The notes beneath the pieces were generated by a model, which saw only the letters and a program-made list of their open reading frames with translations, ran no database searches and was not told the origin of the DNA. From JARRQJ01 sp963761035 (GTDB lineage Bacteria > Pseudomonadota > Gammaproteobacteria > DRLM01): 64,000 bases of DNA. This document shows positions 43,011 to 52,068 of the stretch, piece by piece (within the stretch, counting starts at the first letter, position 1; every line of letters starts with the position of its first letter). The DNA is taken from assembly GCA_963761035.1 (NCBI GenBank), contig CAVXFH010000002.1, positions 1,240,001 through 1,304,000 of the forward strand, written 5' to 3'. Position numbers and translations under genes: made by a program.

Positions 43011-43772
43011 ATGAAAAAATTGATCGGATTTTTATATACAACCTTGTTGCTGCTGCCGCTGGCGACACCCGCCGCGGCGGGATCCTTGACCGTTGCGGTA
43101 GCCGCCAACGTCCAGTTCGCCTTCGATGACCTGCGCGCCGCCTTTACCCGGGTAACCGGCATCGAGGTCCAAACCGTCATCGGTTCTTCGGGCAAGATCG
43201 CCGCGCAGGTGCGCAATGGCGCCCCCTACGATGTATTCCTCTCCGCCGACATGGATTACCCTCAAGCGCTGCGGAAGGAAGCGCTGGCGAGCACCGAGCC
43301 GAAAGTCTACGCCTACGGCACCTTGGTGCTGTGGACTCTGAGCGATCTCGATCTGACGCCGGGCGTGCCGCTATTGGTCGATCCCAAGGTGGGAAAGATC
43401 GCTATCGCCAGTCCCAAGCTCGCGCCCTACGGTCGTGCGGCATTGGAGGCACTGGCGTATTACCAGGTCGCCGACGCCGTGCGGGCCAAGACGGTGTTCG
43501 GCGAAAATATCTCACAAGTTAATCAATACATTTATTCGCGCAACGTCGATATCGGTTTCACCGCCAAATCGGTGGTGCTGTCACGCGCTATGCGCGGCAA
43601 GGGACATTGGATCGAGGTCCCGCGGCACACTTACCAACCCATCGCCCAAGGCGCGGTAATCCTGAAACACGGCGCGGACACCGCGGAGGCGGACCACAGG
43701 CGCTTTATCCAGTTCCTCGCCTCGGCCCCGGCGCGCGAGATTCTGGCGGACTACGGATACGGCCTGCCATGA
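43011..43772 (+). CDS. modA: Molybdate ABC transporter substrate-binding protein
   Basis: A 253-residue periplasmic binding protein. Signal peptide (LIGFLYTTLLLLPLATPAAA), then SLTVAVAANVQFAFDDLRAAF, IGSSGKIAAQVRNGAPYDVFLSADMDYP (split GSSGKIAAQVRNG and PYDVFLSADMDYP), and FGENISQVNQYIYSRNVDIGF. These match ModA, binding the tetrahedral oxyanions molybdate and tungstate. ATG 43011 is preceded by GGGGAG. Its stop overlaps the next start as ATGA. Confidence 0.95.
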   Translation: MKKLIGFLYTTLLLLPLATPAAAGSLTVAVAANVQFAFDDLRAAFTRVTGIEVQTVIGSSGKIAAQVRNGAPYDVFLSADMDYPQALRKEALASTEPKVYAYGTLVLWTLSDLDLTPGVPLLVDPKVGKIAIASPKLAPYGRAALEALAYYQVADAVRAKTVFGENISQVNQYIYSRNVDIGFTAKSVVLSRAMRGKGHWIEVPRHTYQPIAQGAVILKHGADTAEADHRRFIQFLASAPAREILADYGYGLP

Positions 43773-44182
43773 ACCGTCTTCTTGGTACAATCGCCGCCAT
43801 CGAATCCAATGATCACCTCTCGCTTGTCGACGTGGCGGTCGGACAGGATACCTTCACCGCCATGCTGCTGGAAACGCCGCGGAGTGCACCGTATCTGACA
43901 GTAGGCACAACGGTGGCGGTACTGTTCAAAGAGACCGAGGTGGCGCTGGCAAAGAATCTTTCAGGCAACCTCAGTTTGCGCAATCGCTTTCCCGGCACCG
44001 TGCGGCGGATTCGGCACGGCGGCATCCTCTGTGAAGTCGTACTGGATCGTGATGGTCAGGGGCTGACCAGCATTATCACCGCGCGCGCGGTGAAACGACT
44101 CGCGCTGCAAGAGGGCGACGAAGTGGAAGCACTGGTGAAGGCGAATGAAGTGTCGTTGGCGGAGGTGCGCGATGAGCTATGA
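43769..44182 (+). CDS. Tandem TOBE/Mop-domain molybdate-binding protein
   Basis: A 137-residue cytosolic protein with two TOBE (Mop-like) domains: MNRLLGTIAAIESNDHLSLV and VGTTVAVLFKETEVALAKN in the first; LRNRFPGTVRRIRHGGILCE and GDEVEALVKANEVSLAEV in the second. Such proteins bind and store molybdate oxyanions, or resemble the C-terminal part of ModE without the DNA-binding half. Inserted between modA and modB and overlapping both (ATGA; 11 bases with modB). Confidence 0.88.
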   Translation: MNRLLGTIAAIESNDHLSLVDVAVGQDTFTAMLLETPRSAPYLTVGTTVAVLFKETEVALAKNLSGNLSLRNRFPGTVRRIRHGGILCEVVLDRDGQGLTSIITARAVKRLALQEGDEVEALVKANEVSLAEVRDEL

Positions 44183-44852
44183 CTGGCAACCACTGTTGCT
44201 TACCTTCAAGCTGGCCGCAGTTACCAGCATCATCCTGTGCCTGATCGGCATTCCCTTCGCATGGTGGTTGTCGCAAACCCGGATGCGCTGCAAACCCGTG
44301 CTGGAAACATTGGTCAGCATGCCATTGGTGCTGCCGCCTTCGGTGCTGGGTTTCTATTTGTTGCTGGCGTTCAGCCCTGCCAACTGGTTCGGCGGTTGGG
44401 TCGAACACGTTGCCGGACTGAAACTGGCCTTCAGTTTTCAGGGGCTGGTGTTGGCCTCGGTGATCTTCAGTTTCCCCTTCCTCGTGCATCCCGTCCAATC
44501 CGGTTTTCAGAATCTTGCGCCCAGTCTGAGCGAGGCGGCGCACACCTTGGGCAAGAACCGCTGGCAGATCTTCCTGCATGTGCTGCTGCCCAACATCAAA
44601 CCGCAGCTTCTAGCCGGAGCGGTGCTCGCGTTCGCGCACACCATTGGCGAATTCGGCGTGGTGCTGATGATAGGCGGCAATCTGCCGGGCCGGACCAGAG
44701 TTGCCTCCATCGCCATCTACGATGAAGTGGAATCTCTCAACTACGACTCGGCGAACTTCTACGCGCTGATGCTGTTCGGCGTGTGCTTCTCCATCCTGTT
44801 CGCGGTGCATTTGCTTAACAAGAAGCTTCCCACGAAACTGGGTGGGACATGA
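44172..44852 (+). CDS. modB: Molybdate ABC transporter permease
   Basis: A 226-residue inner membrane permease with five to six TM helices. The EAA loop is present (LGKNRWQIFLHVLLPNIKPQL near 130-150), and MPLVLPPSVLGFYLLLAF and AHTIGEFGVVLMIGGNLPG match ModB. ATG 44172 overlaps the TOBE gene by 11 bases and its stop overlaps modC as ATGA. Works with ModA and ModC in uptake. Confidence 0.95.
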   Translation: MSYDWQPLLLTFKLAAVTSIILCLIGIPFAWWLSQTRMRCKPVLETLVSMPLVLPPSVLGFYLLLAFSPANWFGGWVEHVAGLKLAFSFQGLVLASVIFSFPFLVHPVQSGFQNLAPSLSEAAHTLGKNRWQIFLHVLLPNIKPQLLAGAVLAFAHTIGEFGVVLMIGGNLPGRTRVASIAIYDEVESLNYDSANFYALMLFGVCFSILFAVHLLNKKLPTKLGGT

Positions 44853-45721
44853 TTGAACTCGACATCAAAAAGAAGCTTTTAGGCGCGCAAGGCGAGTTCG
44901 ACCTCGAGGTGAAATTGCGTATCGAGCATGGCGAATTAGTCGCCGTGTTCGGGCAATCCGGCGCGGGAAAGACCACCTTGTTGCGTTGTATTGCCGGACT
45001 GACGGGGCCGGACGAGGGCCGTATCCGCATCAATGGCAAAACTTGGTTCGAAAACAAAAGGCGGACAAAGCTGCCGGAGCGACAGCGCCGTGTCGGCTAT
45101 ATGTTTCAGGACTATGCACTGTTCCCGAATATGAGCGTGCGCGGCAATATCGAGTTCGCCCTGCGGAGAGGCGCAAACCGGCAACGCGTATCCGAGTTGA
45201 TCGAGGTCATGGCGCTTGGCCAGCTGCAACATCGCAAGCCGCACAGCCTCTCCGGCGGCCAGCAACAACGCGTAGCGCTGGCACGCGCACTCGCCGCCGA
45301 ACCGCATATACTGCTGCTCGACGAGCCATTCTCCGCGCTGGACCAAGAAACCAAACTATTCCTGCAAGACGAAGTGCTCCGGCTGCACCGCCACTTCGGA
45401 CTCACGACCGTGATGGTCAACCATGACGTCGGCGAGGTTTATCGACTGTCCAAACGTGTGCTCATCATCGAACAAGGCCGCCTCGTGCGCGACGGCCCGC
45501 CTGCGGAAGTGTTTGGCGCAGGGCGGGCCGGCGGCAAGTTCAGCTTCGCCGGAGAAGTGCTCGCCATCGAAGCAGCCGACGTGGTGTACGTCGTCACCCT
45601 CCTGGTCGGCAACCAGATCGTGCGCGTGATCGCCACCGCCGACGAAGCGCAACGACTCAACCCCGGCGAACGCGTGATGCTGATGTCCAAGGCGTTCAAT
45701 CCGTTGTTGGCGGCGTGCTGA
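44849..45721 (+). CDS. modC: Molybdate ABC transporter ATP-binding protein
   Basis: A 290-residue ABC ATPase with a shorter C-terminal domain than many ModCs. Walker A GQSGAGKTTLLR, Q-loop GYMFQDYALFPNMSV, signature LSGGQQQRVALARAL, Walker B ILLLDEPFSALD and the H-loop HDVGEVYRL. The C-terminal tail (about 226-290, FAGEVLAIEAADVVYVV) is a TOBE/Mop-like domain binding molybdate. It completes the modA-TOBE-B-C operon. Confidence 0.95.
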   Translation: MIELDIKKKLLGAQGEFDLEVKLRIEHGELVAVFGQSGAGKTTLLRCIAGLTGPDEGRIRINGKTWFENKRRTKLPERQRRVGYMFQDYALFPNMSVRGNIEFALRRGANRQRVSELIEVMALGQLQHRKPHSLSGGQQQRVALARALAAEPHILLLDEPFSALDQETKLFLQDEVLRLHRHFGLTTVMVNHDVGEVYRLSKRVLIIEQGRLVRDGPPAEVFGAGRAGGKFSFAGEVLAIEAADVVYVVTLLVGNQIVRVIATADEAQRLNPGERVMLMSKAFNPLLAAC

Positions 45722-45750
45722 GAACCCGCCCTTTATAAAAGCGAGGAAAA

Positions 45751-45867
45751 ATGGACGATCAGTGGAAAAGGCCGCAGTCCCGCGAATATCGCGACTGCGC
45801 ATTAGGCCGGCAACTTTCGAAGATCGCACAGGCCTTCGACCAACGCGGAAAGAATCATTGGTTTTGA
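45751..45867 (+). CDS. Possible 38-residue small protein after modC
   Basis: ATG 45751 follows GAGGAAAA. Reads MDDQWKRPQSREYRDCALGR and on to GKNHWF. The TGA at 45865-45867 overlaps the next ATG as TGATG, suggesting coupling. It is highly charged, with no known family. May be expressed with the mod operon, 29 bases upstream. Confidence 0.4.
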   Translation: MDDQWKRPQSREYRDCALGRQLSKIAQAFDQRGKNHWF

Positions 45868-46001
45868 TGCCGGCGGAACCCGATGCCTTTATTTTCATTC
45901 CTTCAGGATTACAAGGCGGCAAGTTCGGCATGACCGACCGGCGGCCCGCACCATCCCGATCTCCGCGGAAACAGCCCGAGATCAATGATACGGCTGGCTA
46001 A
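45867..46001 (+). CDS. Possible 44-residue small protein coupled to the previous ORF
   Basis: Starts at the TGATG overlap: MPAEPDAFIFIPSGLQGGKF..., ends at TAA 45999-46001, with a basic, proline-rich C terminus. No family recognised. The overlap supports it being real if its partner is translated; otherwise chance. Confidence 0.3.
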   Translation: MPAEPDAFIFIPSGLQGGKFGMTDRRPAPSRSPRKQPEINDTAG

Positions 46002-46313
46002 GTGCCAAATTAGCAACCGGAAATTATTTTTGCGAACTTCTTGGAAAACCTCTAATCTATCCATGTCCGAATGGAGAATTGGCGCATTCCCGCATCAATC
46101 GATGTAGTGTCTTAACTATTGGACACGTTTGCCGCCGCACCCGCTTTCGGCAATAGCGAGCCTGCAAGTCAACAAAGCGGCACTCAATTTTTTCTGGTTA
46201 CGCCATGCTCGCCTGATAATAGTTAAGTTTGACGACAAGGTCGTACGACGATTAATTACAGAATCGAAGGACGACTAGGCTTTCGACTCGGTTTCACCGG
46301 AGAGCTGACTAAG
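46002..46313 (+). promoter_or_regulatory. Upstream region of the oxidase gene with nested inverted repeats
   Basis: GTCGTACGAC is a perfect 10-bp palindrome (46240-46249) overlapping an ACGAC-AAG-GTCGT dyad (46232-46244). It lies about 65 bases before the ATG. No FNR/ANR box (TTGAT-N4-ATCAA) was found in this interval. The rest holds no supported feature. Confidence 0.35.
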
Positions 46314-49226
46314 ATGGATCGCACTATCGATTCGCAGCCTCAGTTGGTTGATACCCATTTAGTCAAGACTTGGCTGTACTGGTCCTTGGCGTGGCTTACG
46401 GTCTTTCCGCTGGTCGGCCTGCTGGTCTCCATCAAATTTCACAATCCGGATTTCCTCGGGACCGAGCCGTGGTTCACTTTCGGCAGGTTGCGGCCGGTGC
46501 ACGTTAACGGCGTCATCTTCGGCGCCTTCAGCACCCCGTTCCTCGGCCTGCTCTATTATCTGGTGCCGCGCCTGGCGGGCCGACCCATGGCCGGCATGGC
46601 CTTCAGCCGCTGGGCCCTGTGGGGCTGGCAGCTGTTTCTGATCACCGGCACGCTGTCTTTCCTGTTCGGCTATAACCTGGGATTGGAAGCGGACGAATTC
46701 CAATGGCCTTGGAACATTCTGCGCTTCGTGGTCCTGGCGATCATCGGCAGCCAGGTGCTGGTTACCCTGTTCAAGCGCAAGGAGAAGGGATTCTACGTCG
46801 CACTGTGGTACACCATCGCCGCGCTGGTGTGGACACTGATGAATCTGATCCTGGGCAACGTCATCCTCCCGTATGTGCCGATGTCCGGGATCAGCAACGC
46901 CGCGCTGCATGGCCTATTCATTCATTATGTGGTGGGCCTGTGGATCACGCCCGCGGGCCTGGCCCTGATGTATTACTTCATCCCGCTGTCGTGTAAAAAC
47001 CCCCTGTTCAGCCACGCCCTTTCCAAGTTCGGTTTCTGGACCATCGCCCTGCTCTACCCCTTCGTCGGCACGCATCACTATCTATTCAGCCCCATCCCCT
47101 TTCATAATCAAACCATCTCCATCGTCACCAGCATGCTGTTGATCATCCCGGTGTGGGCGGTGGTCACCAACCATTTCGGCACCGCGCTGGGACGCTGGGG
47201 CGCCATCGCCCACGGCACCGATGCCGAAAGCTACGGCGCCAAGTTTTTATTATTGGCCGTGTTCTTCTATCTGGTGGGCTGCTTTCAAGGATCGACGGAA
47301 GCCCTGCGCCGCGTCCAGGAACTCACCCACTTCAGCGATTTTGTCATCGCCCATTCCCACTTCACGGTGTTCGGCACCTTTGTGGTGGCGGCGGTGGGCT
47401 CCATGTATTACGTATGGCCGCGCGTCACCGGCCGCCAGTTGTGGAGCGCTCGTATGGCGAGCTGGCACTTCTGGCTGACAATCGCCGGCGCCAGCGTGAT
47501 GTTGCTGGGGCTGACCGCGCAGGGTTTCATCCAGGGCAGCATGTTGGAATACGGCAGCAATTTCGTCGATACCGTCGTCGAGATGAAACCCTGGTGGGTG
47601 GCGCGCACCCTGGCCGGAGCCACCATGGACATCGGGTTCGTACTGATGGTCTTCAATTTCATCCAGACGGCGCGGCTTGGGGCCCCGTTTGAGGAATCCG
47701 CCTACAGCGAGGCGCTGCAGACCCGTCCCGCCGGCGAGGAGCGCCGCATCATTAGCTCGCCCTCCGGCGTAGTGCTCATAGCAGGAATCTGCTATTTCTT
47801 CCTCGCGGTGGTGATCCAGGGCATCTGGCCCTCGTTATTGCCCCAGACCAATACCCCGAAGGTGGCGGACGCCGAGACCGGCTTGGCCATCAAGGCGACG
47901 GACTACACGCCGCTGGAACGACGCGGGCGACAGGTCTACATCCGTGAGGGGTGCTGGTACTGCCATTCGCAATATATCCGCCCGGTCACGGGCGAGACTT
48001 TGCGCTGGGGACCGCTCTCCCAGGCGGGCGAATATGATTTTGATCAACCCCATCTACTCAGCACCCGGCGTATCGGTCCGGATCTGTTCCGGGTAGGGCG
48101 CAAGTATGCCGACGGCTGGCATGCGGCGCACCACTGGAATCCGCGCAGCATCGTGCCCGATTCCATCATGCCGCGCTTTCCGTGGTTATTTAAACCGGTA
48201 CACGGCGACGAGACCCCGCAATTCAATGACGACGGCAAGGCCCTGGTGGCCTATATCCAGAAGCTGGGGACCAACATCGGCGACTGGCGCGAAACGTTCA
48301 CCCCCACGCGCCTCACCGACGGCGCCGCGCTGCAATTGAGTGAGCGCGACAAACAGGCCCTCATCCCCGCAGGCAAGCGGGTTTATCAGCGGCGCTGCAT
48401 CGGCTGTCATGGCGTCAAAGGCGACGGCCAGGGACCGGCGGCGCGTTTCTTCGCCGTCAAGCCGCGGGATTTCACCTCGGGGATCTTTAAATTCCGTTCC
48501 ACCGGCGGCGGCGCCAATACCCTGCCTTCCGACCAGGATCTGTTCATCACCATTAGCCACGGTCTTTGGGGCACGCCCATGCCGCCCTGGTATAAGATAT
48601 CCAGCGAAGAACGCCTGGCGGTGATCCAATACATCAAGACCTTCTCCGATCGCTGGCGGAAAGAACCCGTCAATCCACCCATCGACATTCCTCCCGAGCC
48701 GTCGGTGACCGCCGCATCCATTGCTCGCGGCAAAGGCCATTTCATGGAGATCTGCTTCACTTGCCATGGCAAGGACGGCAAAGGCGACGGCGTGCTGGCC
48801 ACCAGCCTCACCGATACCTGGGGCCACGCGGTCACACCGGCCAATTTCACACTGCCTGCCGGCGTGCCCGGCGGCGTCAAACTCGGTCACGATGGACGCC
48901 ATATCTTCAAGACCGTCATGACCGGCGTGGGCGGTACGCCCATGCCGGCCTTCGCCGGCACGTATACACCGGACCAGGTGTGGGATATCGTTCATTTCGT
49001 TCAATCGCTGCGGATAGATGCGCATCTACAGGAGATGCGCGTCGCGGGTTTGGAGGAAGATCAAGAGGACGTGGCGCGGCGGCGCCTGTGGGCCTCGCTA
49101 TCTCAAGCGGCGGACGGCGGCCGAATCGACGACGCCGTGGTCGCCGGCAACTACTACGGCGCATCCGAGCGGATCCAACTCGCTCATGCCACCGCAACAC
49201 CAAACATAGGAAAGCCGCTGCCATGA
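46314..49226 (+). CDS. Fused cbb3-type cytochrome c oxidase: CcoN, CcoO and a diheme c module in one chain
   Basis: 970 residues. Residues 1-475 are a divergent CcoN: many TM helices, FGFWTIALLYPFVGTHHYLF (CuB histidine pair), DFVIAHSHFTVFGTF (heme histidines) and FFYLVGCFQGSTEA, with Gln where CcoN usually has Glu. A TM anchor (486-508, LIAGICYFFLAVVIQGIW) begins CcoO, with CWYCH near 546 and SIMPRFPWLF. Two more c-type sites follow: CIGCH near 694 and CFTCH near 814, each with GTPMP methionine regions, resembling CcoP. Terminal respiration by O2 reduction is inferred. Separate ccoN/ccoO/ccoP genes are the norm. The stop overlaps the next gene (ATGA). Confidence 0.92.
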   Translation: MDRTIDSQPQLVDTHLVKTWLYWSLAWLTVFPLVGLLVSIKFHNPDFLGTEPWFTFGRLRPVHVNGVIFGAFSTPFLGLLYYLVPRLAGRPMAGMAFSRWALWGWQLFLITGTLSFLFGYNLGLEADEFQWPWNILRFVVLAIIGSQVLVTLFKRKEKGFYVALWYTIAALVWTLMNLILGNVILPYVPMSGISNAALHGLFIHYVVGLWITPAGLALMYYFIPLSCKNPLFSHALSKFGFWTIALLYPFVGTHHYLFSPIPFHNQTISIVTSMLLIIPVWAVVTNHFGTALGRWGAIAHGTDAESYGAKFLLLAVFFYLVGCFQGSTEALRRVQELTHFSDFVIAHSHFTVFGTFVVAAVGSMYYVWPRVTGRQLWSARMASWHFWLTIAGASVMLLGLTAQGFIQGSMLEYGSNFVDTVVEMKPWWVARTLAGATMDIGFVLMVFNFIQTARLGAPFEESAYSEALQTRPAGEERRIISSPSGVVLIAGICYFFLAVVIQGIWPSLLPQTNTPKVADAETGLAIKATDYTPLERRGRQVYIREGCWYCHSQYIRPVTGETLRWGPLSQAGEYDFDQPHLLSTRRIGPDLFRVGRKYADGWHAAHHWNPRSIVPDSIMPRFPWLFKPVHGDETPQFNDDGKALVAYIQKLGTNIGDWRETFTPTRLTDGAALQLSERDKQALIPAGKRVYQRRCIGCHGVKGDGQGPAARFFAVKPRDFTSGIFKFRSTGGGANTLPSDQDLFITISHGLWGTPMPPWYKISSEERLAVIQYIKTFSDRWRKEPVNPPIDIPPEPSVTAASIARGKGHFMEICFTCHGKDGKGDGVLATSLTDTWGHAVTPANFTLPAGVPGGVKLGHDGRHIFKTVMTGVGGTPMPAFAGTYTPDQVWDIVHFVQSLRIDAHLQEMRVAGLEEDQEDVARRRLWASLSQAADGGRIDDAVVAGNYYGASERIQLAHATATPNIGKPLP

Positions 49227-49444
49227 CACTCCCAACCGGCGAAGAACGCAAAGAATTATCCAGCAAGACCCACTACCGCTCGGCCGAGAAGGCGAAGAAG
49301 GCCGATGTGGTGTTCCTCTACCAGGATGCGGGCCTGACGGAGCGACACGGCTATGTCCCCTATTGGCTCAAACTAGTGACGATAGGGCTAGTGGTGTGGG
49401 GGGCGTATTACCTGTGGGCCTATTGGGCCCCGCCGCCCGTCTGA
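49223..49444 (+). CDS. Small single-TM oxidase subunit (CcoP-anchor/CcoQ-like)
   Basis: A 73-residue protein with one TM helix near the C terminus (LKLVTIGLVVWGAYYLWAYW). The preceding TERHGYVPYWLKL resembles the region before the CcoP TM helix. Since the diheme c module is fused to CcoN-CcoO, this looks like the separated membrane anchor of CcoP, or a CcoQ-like subunit. It overlaps the oxidase gene by four bases, so stoichiometric expression is likely. Confidence 0.75.
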   Translation: MTLPTGEERKELSSKTHYRSAEKAKKADVVFLYQDAGLTERHGYVPYWLKLVTIGLVVWGAYYLWAYWAPPPV

Positions 49445-49673
49445 GGCGCGCAATCATGAACAATTTTTCCCCTGTTAATATTTTGTCTCCTGCTCAGGCC
49501 GTTGTACGTATTTGCCGATGGCCTAATAGACCGCGCACTTTCATTGACCTTCTCCGCAGCTGCATTTGAATATTACGAGCACGCCGTGGACCCGCAAATT
49601 GAAAGATTGCCCGGCAACTCTACTGATTATAGATAAGCGCAGCGATTTCTGATTAAAGATCGAAAACTTCGCG

Positions 49674-50594
49674 TTACTGCCACGGCATCAGCAATAAGCC
49701 AATACCGAATACATTTTGATAATGGTTATAATCGATGAGCGTCTCGCCATAACCGCTGAAAATCTGCAGGTAACCCTTGAGAGGACCGGAAATGGGAAAA
49801 ACGGCGTCGAGCTGCACCGCTCCGCGGTGGCCCGAGAAACTATAGCGCCCCAGCATCGAGTAGATATGGCCGCCGCTGCCGTATACGGCGCGCACATCGC
49901 CGTTGCCGAGATAACTACCGATATCGGGGTTATCATCCGTTGCCGCGGATTCGGGTAAGCGCCACCACGGCCGCACGAACAGCATAAATTTTCCGCGTTC
50001 GAGACCGAACTGAGTATACAAGCGGTTCCAACTGCGGGAGAGGGGGTCCGCTTGCCCGTTCGACTGATGAACAAAACCCAGATTGGATAAACGCCAACGC
50101 AGGCCGAACGCATCGATATTGGTGCGAAAGGCGACGATGGCTTCGGGTTCATAATTCGTTTCCCGGAACGGCGTTGAAGCCGCGTCGTTGTATATCTGCC
50201 AATTGGATTGCTGTGTGTAGGCGAGCCACAAATTGCCGTTGCCGTGAAAGATATCCTCCCATACCTTGGTTTTGAAGCTTAATTGAAATTTAGCCTCGGT
50301 TGACTCTATAGGCAGCGGCTGTGCCGCCGTATGGTTCAATGCGGGGCTGTGCGGCAGCGTATTGCTCCTGTCGCTGTAACGCACCGGCAAAAAATACGTC
50401 GGCAGATCGGGCAGGATACGAAAGGTATCTCCCTTTTCGCCCTGCTCCAAATCCCAGATATGCCATAGGTTCGATTGGACAGCAGGGACGGCCGCCTCGT
50501 GATTCGATGTATCCTGCTGTGCATGAGCGCTGGTATGCGCCGCCGCGGCAGCCATACTCAGGGCACAGAAAAGTCGTTTGATGCTTGGGCTCAT
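49674..50594 (-). CDS. pldA: Outer-membrane phospholipase A
   Basis: A 306-residue beta-barrel protein. Signal peptide (LFCALSMAAAAAHTSAHAQ), then barrel strands. The catalytic His-Ser pair and Asn lie in LGFVHQSNGQADPLSRSWNRLY (split GFVHQSNGQ and SRSWNRLY), as in PldA (His142, Ser144, Asn156). Alternating aromatic strands (FMLFVRPWWRL, YLQIFSGYGETLIDYNH) run to a terminal aromatic-containing residue set (LLLMPWQ). It hydrolyses misplaced phospholipids. Start 50594 chosen on GGAGAATTTTAC just upstream; 50618 is also in frame. Confidence 0.93.
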   Translation of the reverse strand: MSPSIKRLFCALSMAAAAAHTSAHAQQDTSNHEAAVPAVQSNLWHIWDLEQGEKGDTFRILPDLPTYFLPVRYSDRSNTLPHSPALNHTAAQPLPIESTEAKFQLSFKTKVWEDIFHGNGNLWLAYTQQSNWQIYNDAASTPFRETNYEPEAIVAFRTNIDAFGLRWRLSNLGFVHQSNGQADPLSRSWNRLYTQFGLERGKFMLFVRPWWRLPESAATDDNPDIGSYLGNGDVRAVYGSGGHIYSMLGRYSFSGHRGAVQLDAVFPISGPLKGYLQIFSGYGETLIDYNHYQNVFGIGLLLMPWQ

Positions 50595-50926
50595 GTAAAA
50601 TTCTCCAAAGAATCGCAAGACGACGATGCTATCCCGGCCACCCGACGATCAAGAGTACCTTAATTATTTTGTCGCTTGACATACCGATCCGGGCGATTAT
50701 AGGCTTAAGCCATGAATATCACCGTCGCGCAAAACCTATCTTCCCTCGACAAATGCCCGATGCGACTGTGGCGTATCCAATCCGCCCGCCGTCTTGTGCA
50801 CTGAAATCTATCCTCGCTGAGATCGATCTTTTGTAAATAACACAATGGCGGCTACGGATCTTACCGGAACCGCTTATTCGCTCTTGCCGCAAGATCCCTA
50901 GGTCCGTTACCAACCGGGAGAACCTT
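50595..50926. other. Intergenic region between pldA and the DMT transporter
   Basis: A 332-base gap between divergent genes that holds the pldA leader. A 30-codon frame at 50712 is unconvincing. I recognise no other feature. Confidence 0.4.
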
Positions 50927-51859
50927 GTGGCAACACCGACGTCAGTATCAACACCGCGATCGCGCGCCGTCCTTTCGGGGGGCCTGCTGGTGCTGCTCGC
51001 GGCGGTCGGATTTTCGGCCAAGGCGGTATTGGTCAAGCTGGCCTATGCCCACAGCCCGAAGCTGGACGCCATCACCCTCATGAGCTTGCGCATGCTGTTG
51101 TCGCTGCCGTTCTTTCTTGCCGTCGGGCTATGGACATACCGCAACGGCGAACATGAGCGTCTGACAATCCGGGAATCAGCGACGGTGGCGGGCTTGGGCA
51201 TGCTGGGTTTCTATCTGGCGGGCTTCTTGGATTTCGCGGGTTTGAGTTATATCTCCGCCGGTCTCGAGCGCTTGATCTTGTTTTTGTATCCGACGCTGGT
51301 AGTGATTTTCTCGGCGCTGTTCTTGAGCCGCCCCATTACGCCCCGTGAACGCAGCGCCTTGCTGCTTAGCTATATCGGCGTCGCCCTGGTATTCGGCGGC
51401 AATGCCGTGCGGTATTCCCCCCACTTGCTCTTAGGCGCGGCACTGGTATTCGGCGCGGCGCTAACATTCGCGATTTACATTTTGAACAGCAACCGCTATA
51501 TGCAACGTCTCGGTTCGACGCGCTTCACCGCCTATGTCATGAGCAGCGCCTGTATCGCCACCGGCATGCATTTCGCCGCTACCCATACCATCGCCAACCT
51601 CGTCCTGCCGCTACAGGTTTACGGGCTCGCCCTGCTCATGGCCATCCTCTCTACGGTACTACCCGCCTTTCTGCTCAACGCCGGCATGCATCGTATCGGC
51701 GCCAGCGCCACCTCCATCATCAGCTCCATCGGCCCGGTGATCACCCTCTTCCTCGCCTATCTACTGTTGGATGAGAATATGAACGCGGTGCAATTTGCCG
51801 GGACGGCGCTGATCATGGCGGGCGCGGTGATTGTCGCCACCCAAAGTGCCGGCAAGTAG
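50927..51859 (+). CDS. EamA/DMT superfamily transporter
   Basis: A 310-residue inner membrane protein with ten TM helices in two EamA repeats (first begins GGLLVLLAAVGFSAKAVLVK, GMLGFYLAGFLDFAGLSYI; second LLGAALVFGAALTFAIYIL and FAGTALIMAGAVIVATQ). Substrate unknown; DMT members export amino acids, metabolites or drugs. GTG 50927 is chosen because GGAGAACC precedes it. Close to the RND operon but separately arranged. Confidence 0.88.
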   Translation: MATPTSVSTPRSRAVLSGGLLVLLAAVGFSAKAVLVKLAYAHSPKLDAITLMSLRMLLSLPFFLAVGLWTYRNGEHERLTIRESATVAGLGMLGFYLAGFLDFAGLSYISAGLERLILFLYPTLVVIFSALFLSRPITPRERSALLLSYIGVALVFGGNAVRYSPHLLLGAALVFGAALTFAIYILNSNRYMQRLGSTRFTAYVMSSACIATGMHFAATHTIANLVLPLQVYGLALLMAILSTVLPAFLLNAGMHRIGASATSIISSIGPVITLFLAYLLLDENMNAVQFAGTALIMAGAVIVATQSAGK

Positions 51860-52008
51860 TGCACCGATTACTCGGCGCACTTAAATATATTATGTGCCAT
51901 GAACAGGAAGCCATGGAATCTCCGGGGTTTATATATTTGTTAGATTTAAAAAATTCCATGATAACCGCGCTGTTCTCCCCCCGCGAAACCACAAAATTCG
52001 TCAGAGTA

Positions 52009-52034
52009 TACATACATGCACGATTGTATATAAT
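52009..52034 (+). promoter_or_regulatory. AcrR-like operator overlapping the -10 box of the RND operon
   Basis: TACATACAT (52009-52017), six bases, TTGTATATA (52024-52032) matches the left half of the E. coli AcrR operator exactly and the right half at 7 of 9, with the same 24-base span. TATAAT (52029-52034) overlaps it. The downstream TetR gene is the likely ligand-responsive repressor. No good -35 box is visible. Confidence 0.65.
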
Positions 52035-52068
52035 GCGACGCTTAAATTTCCCTACTCGGACTCAAGCC

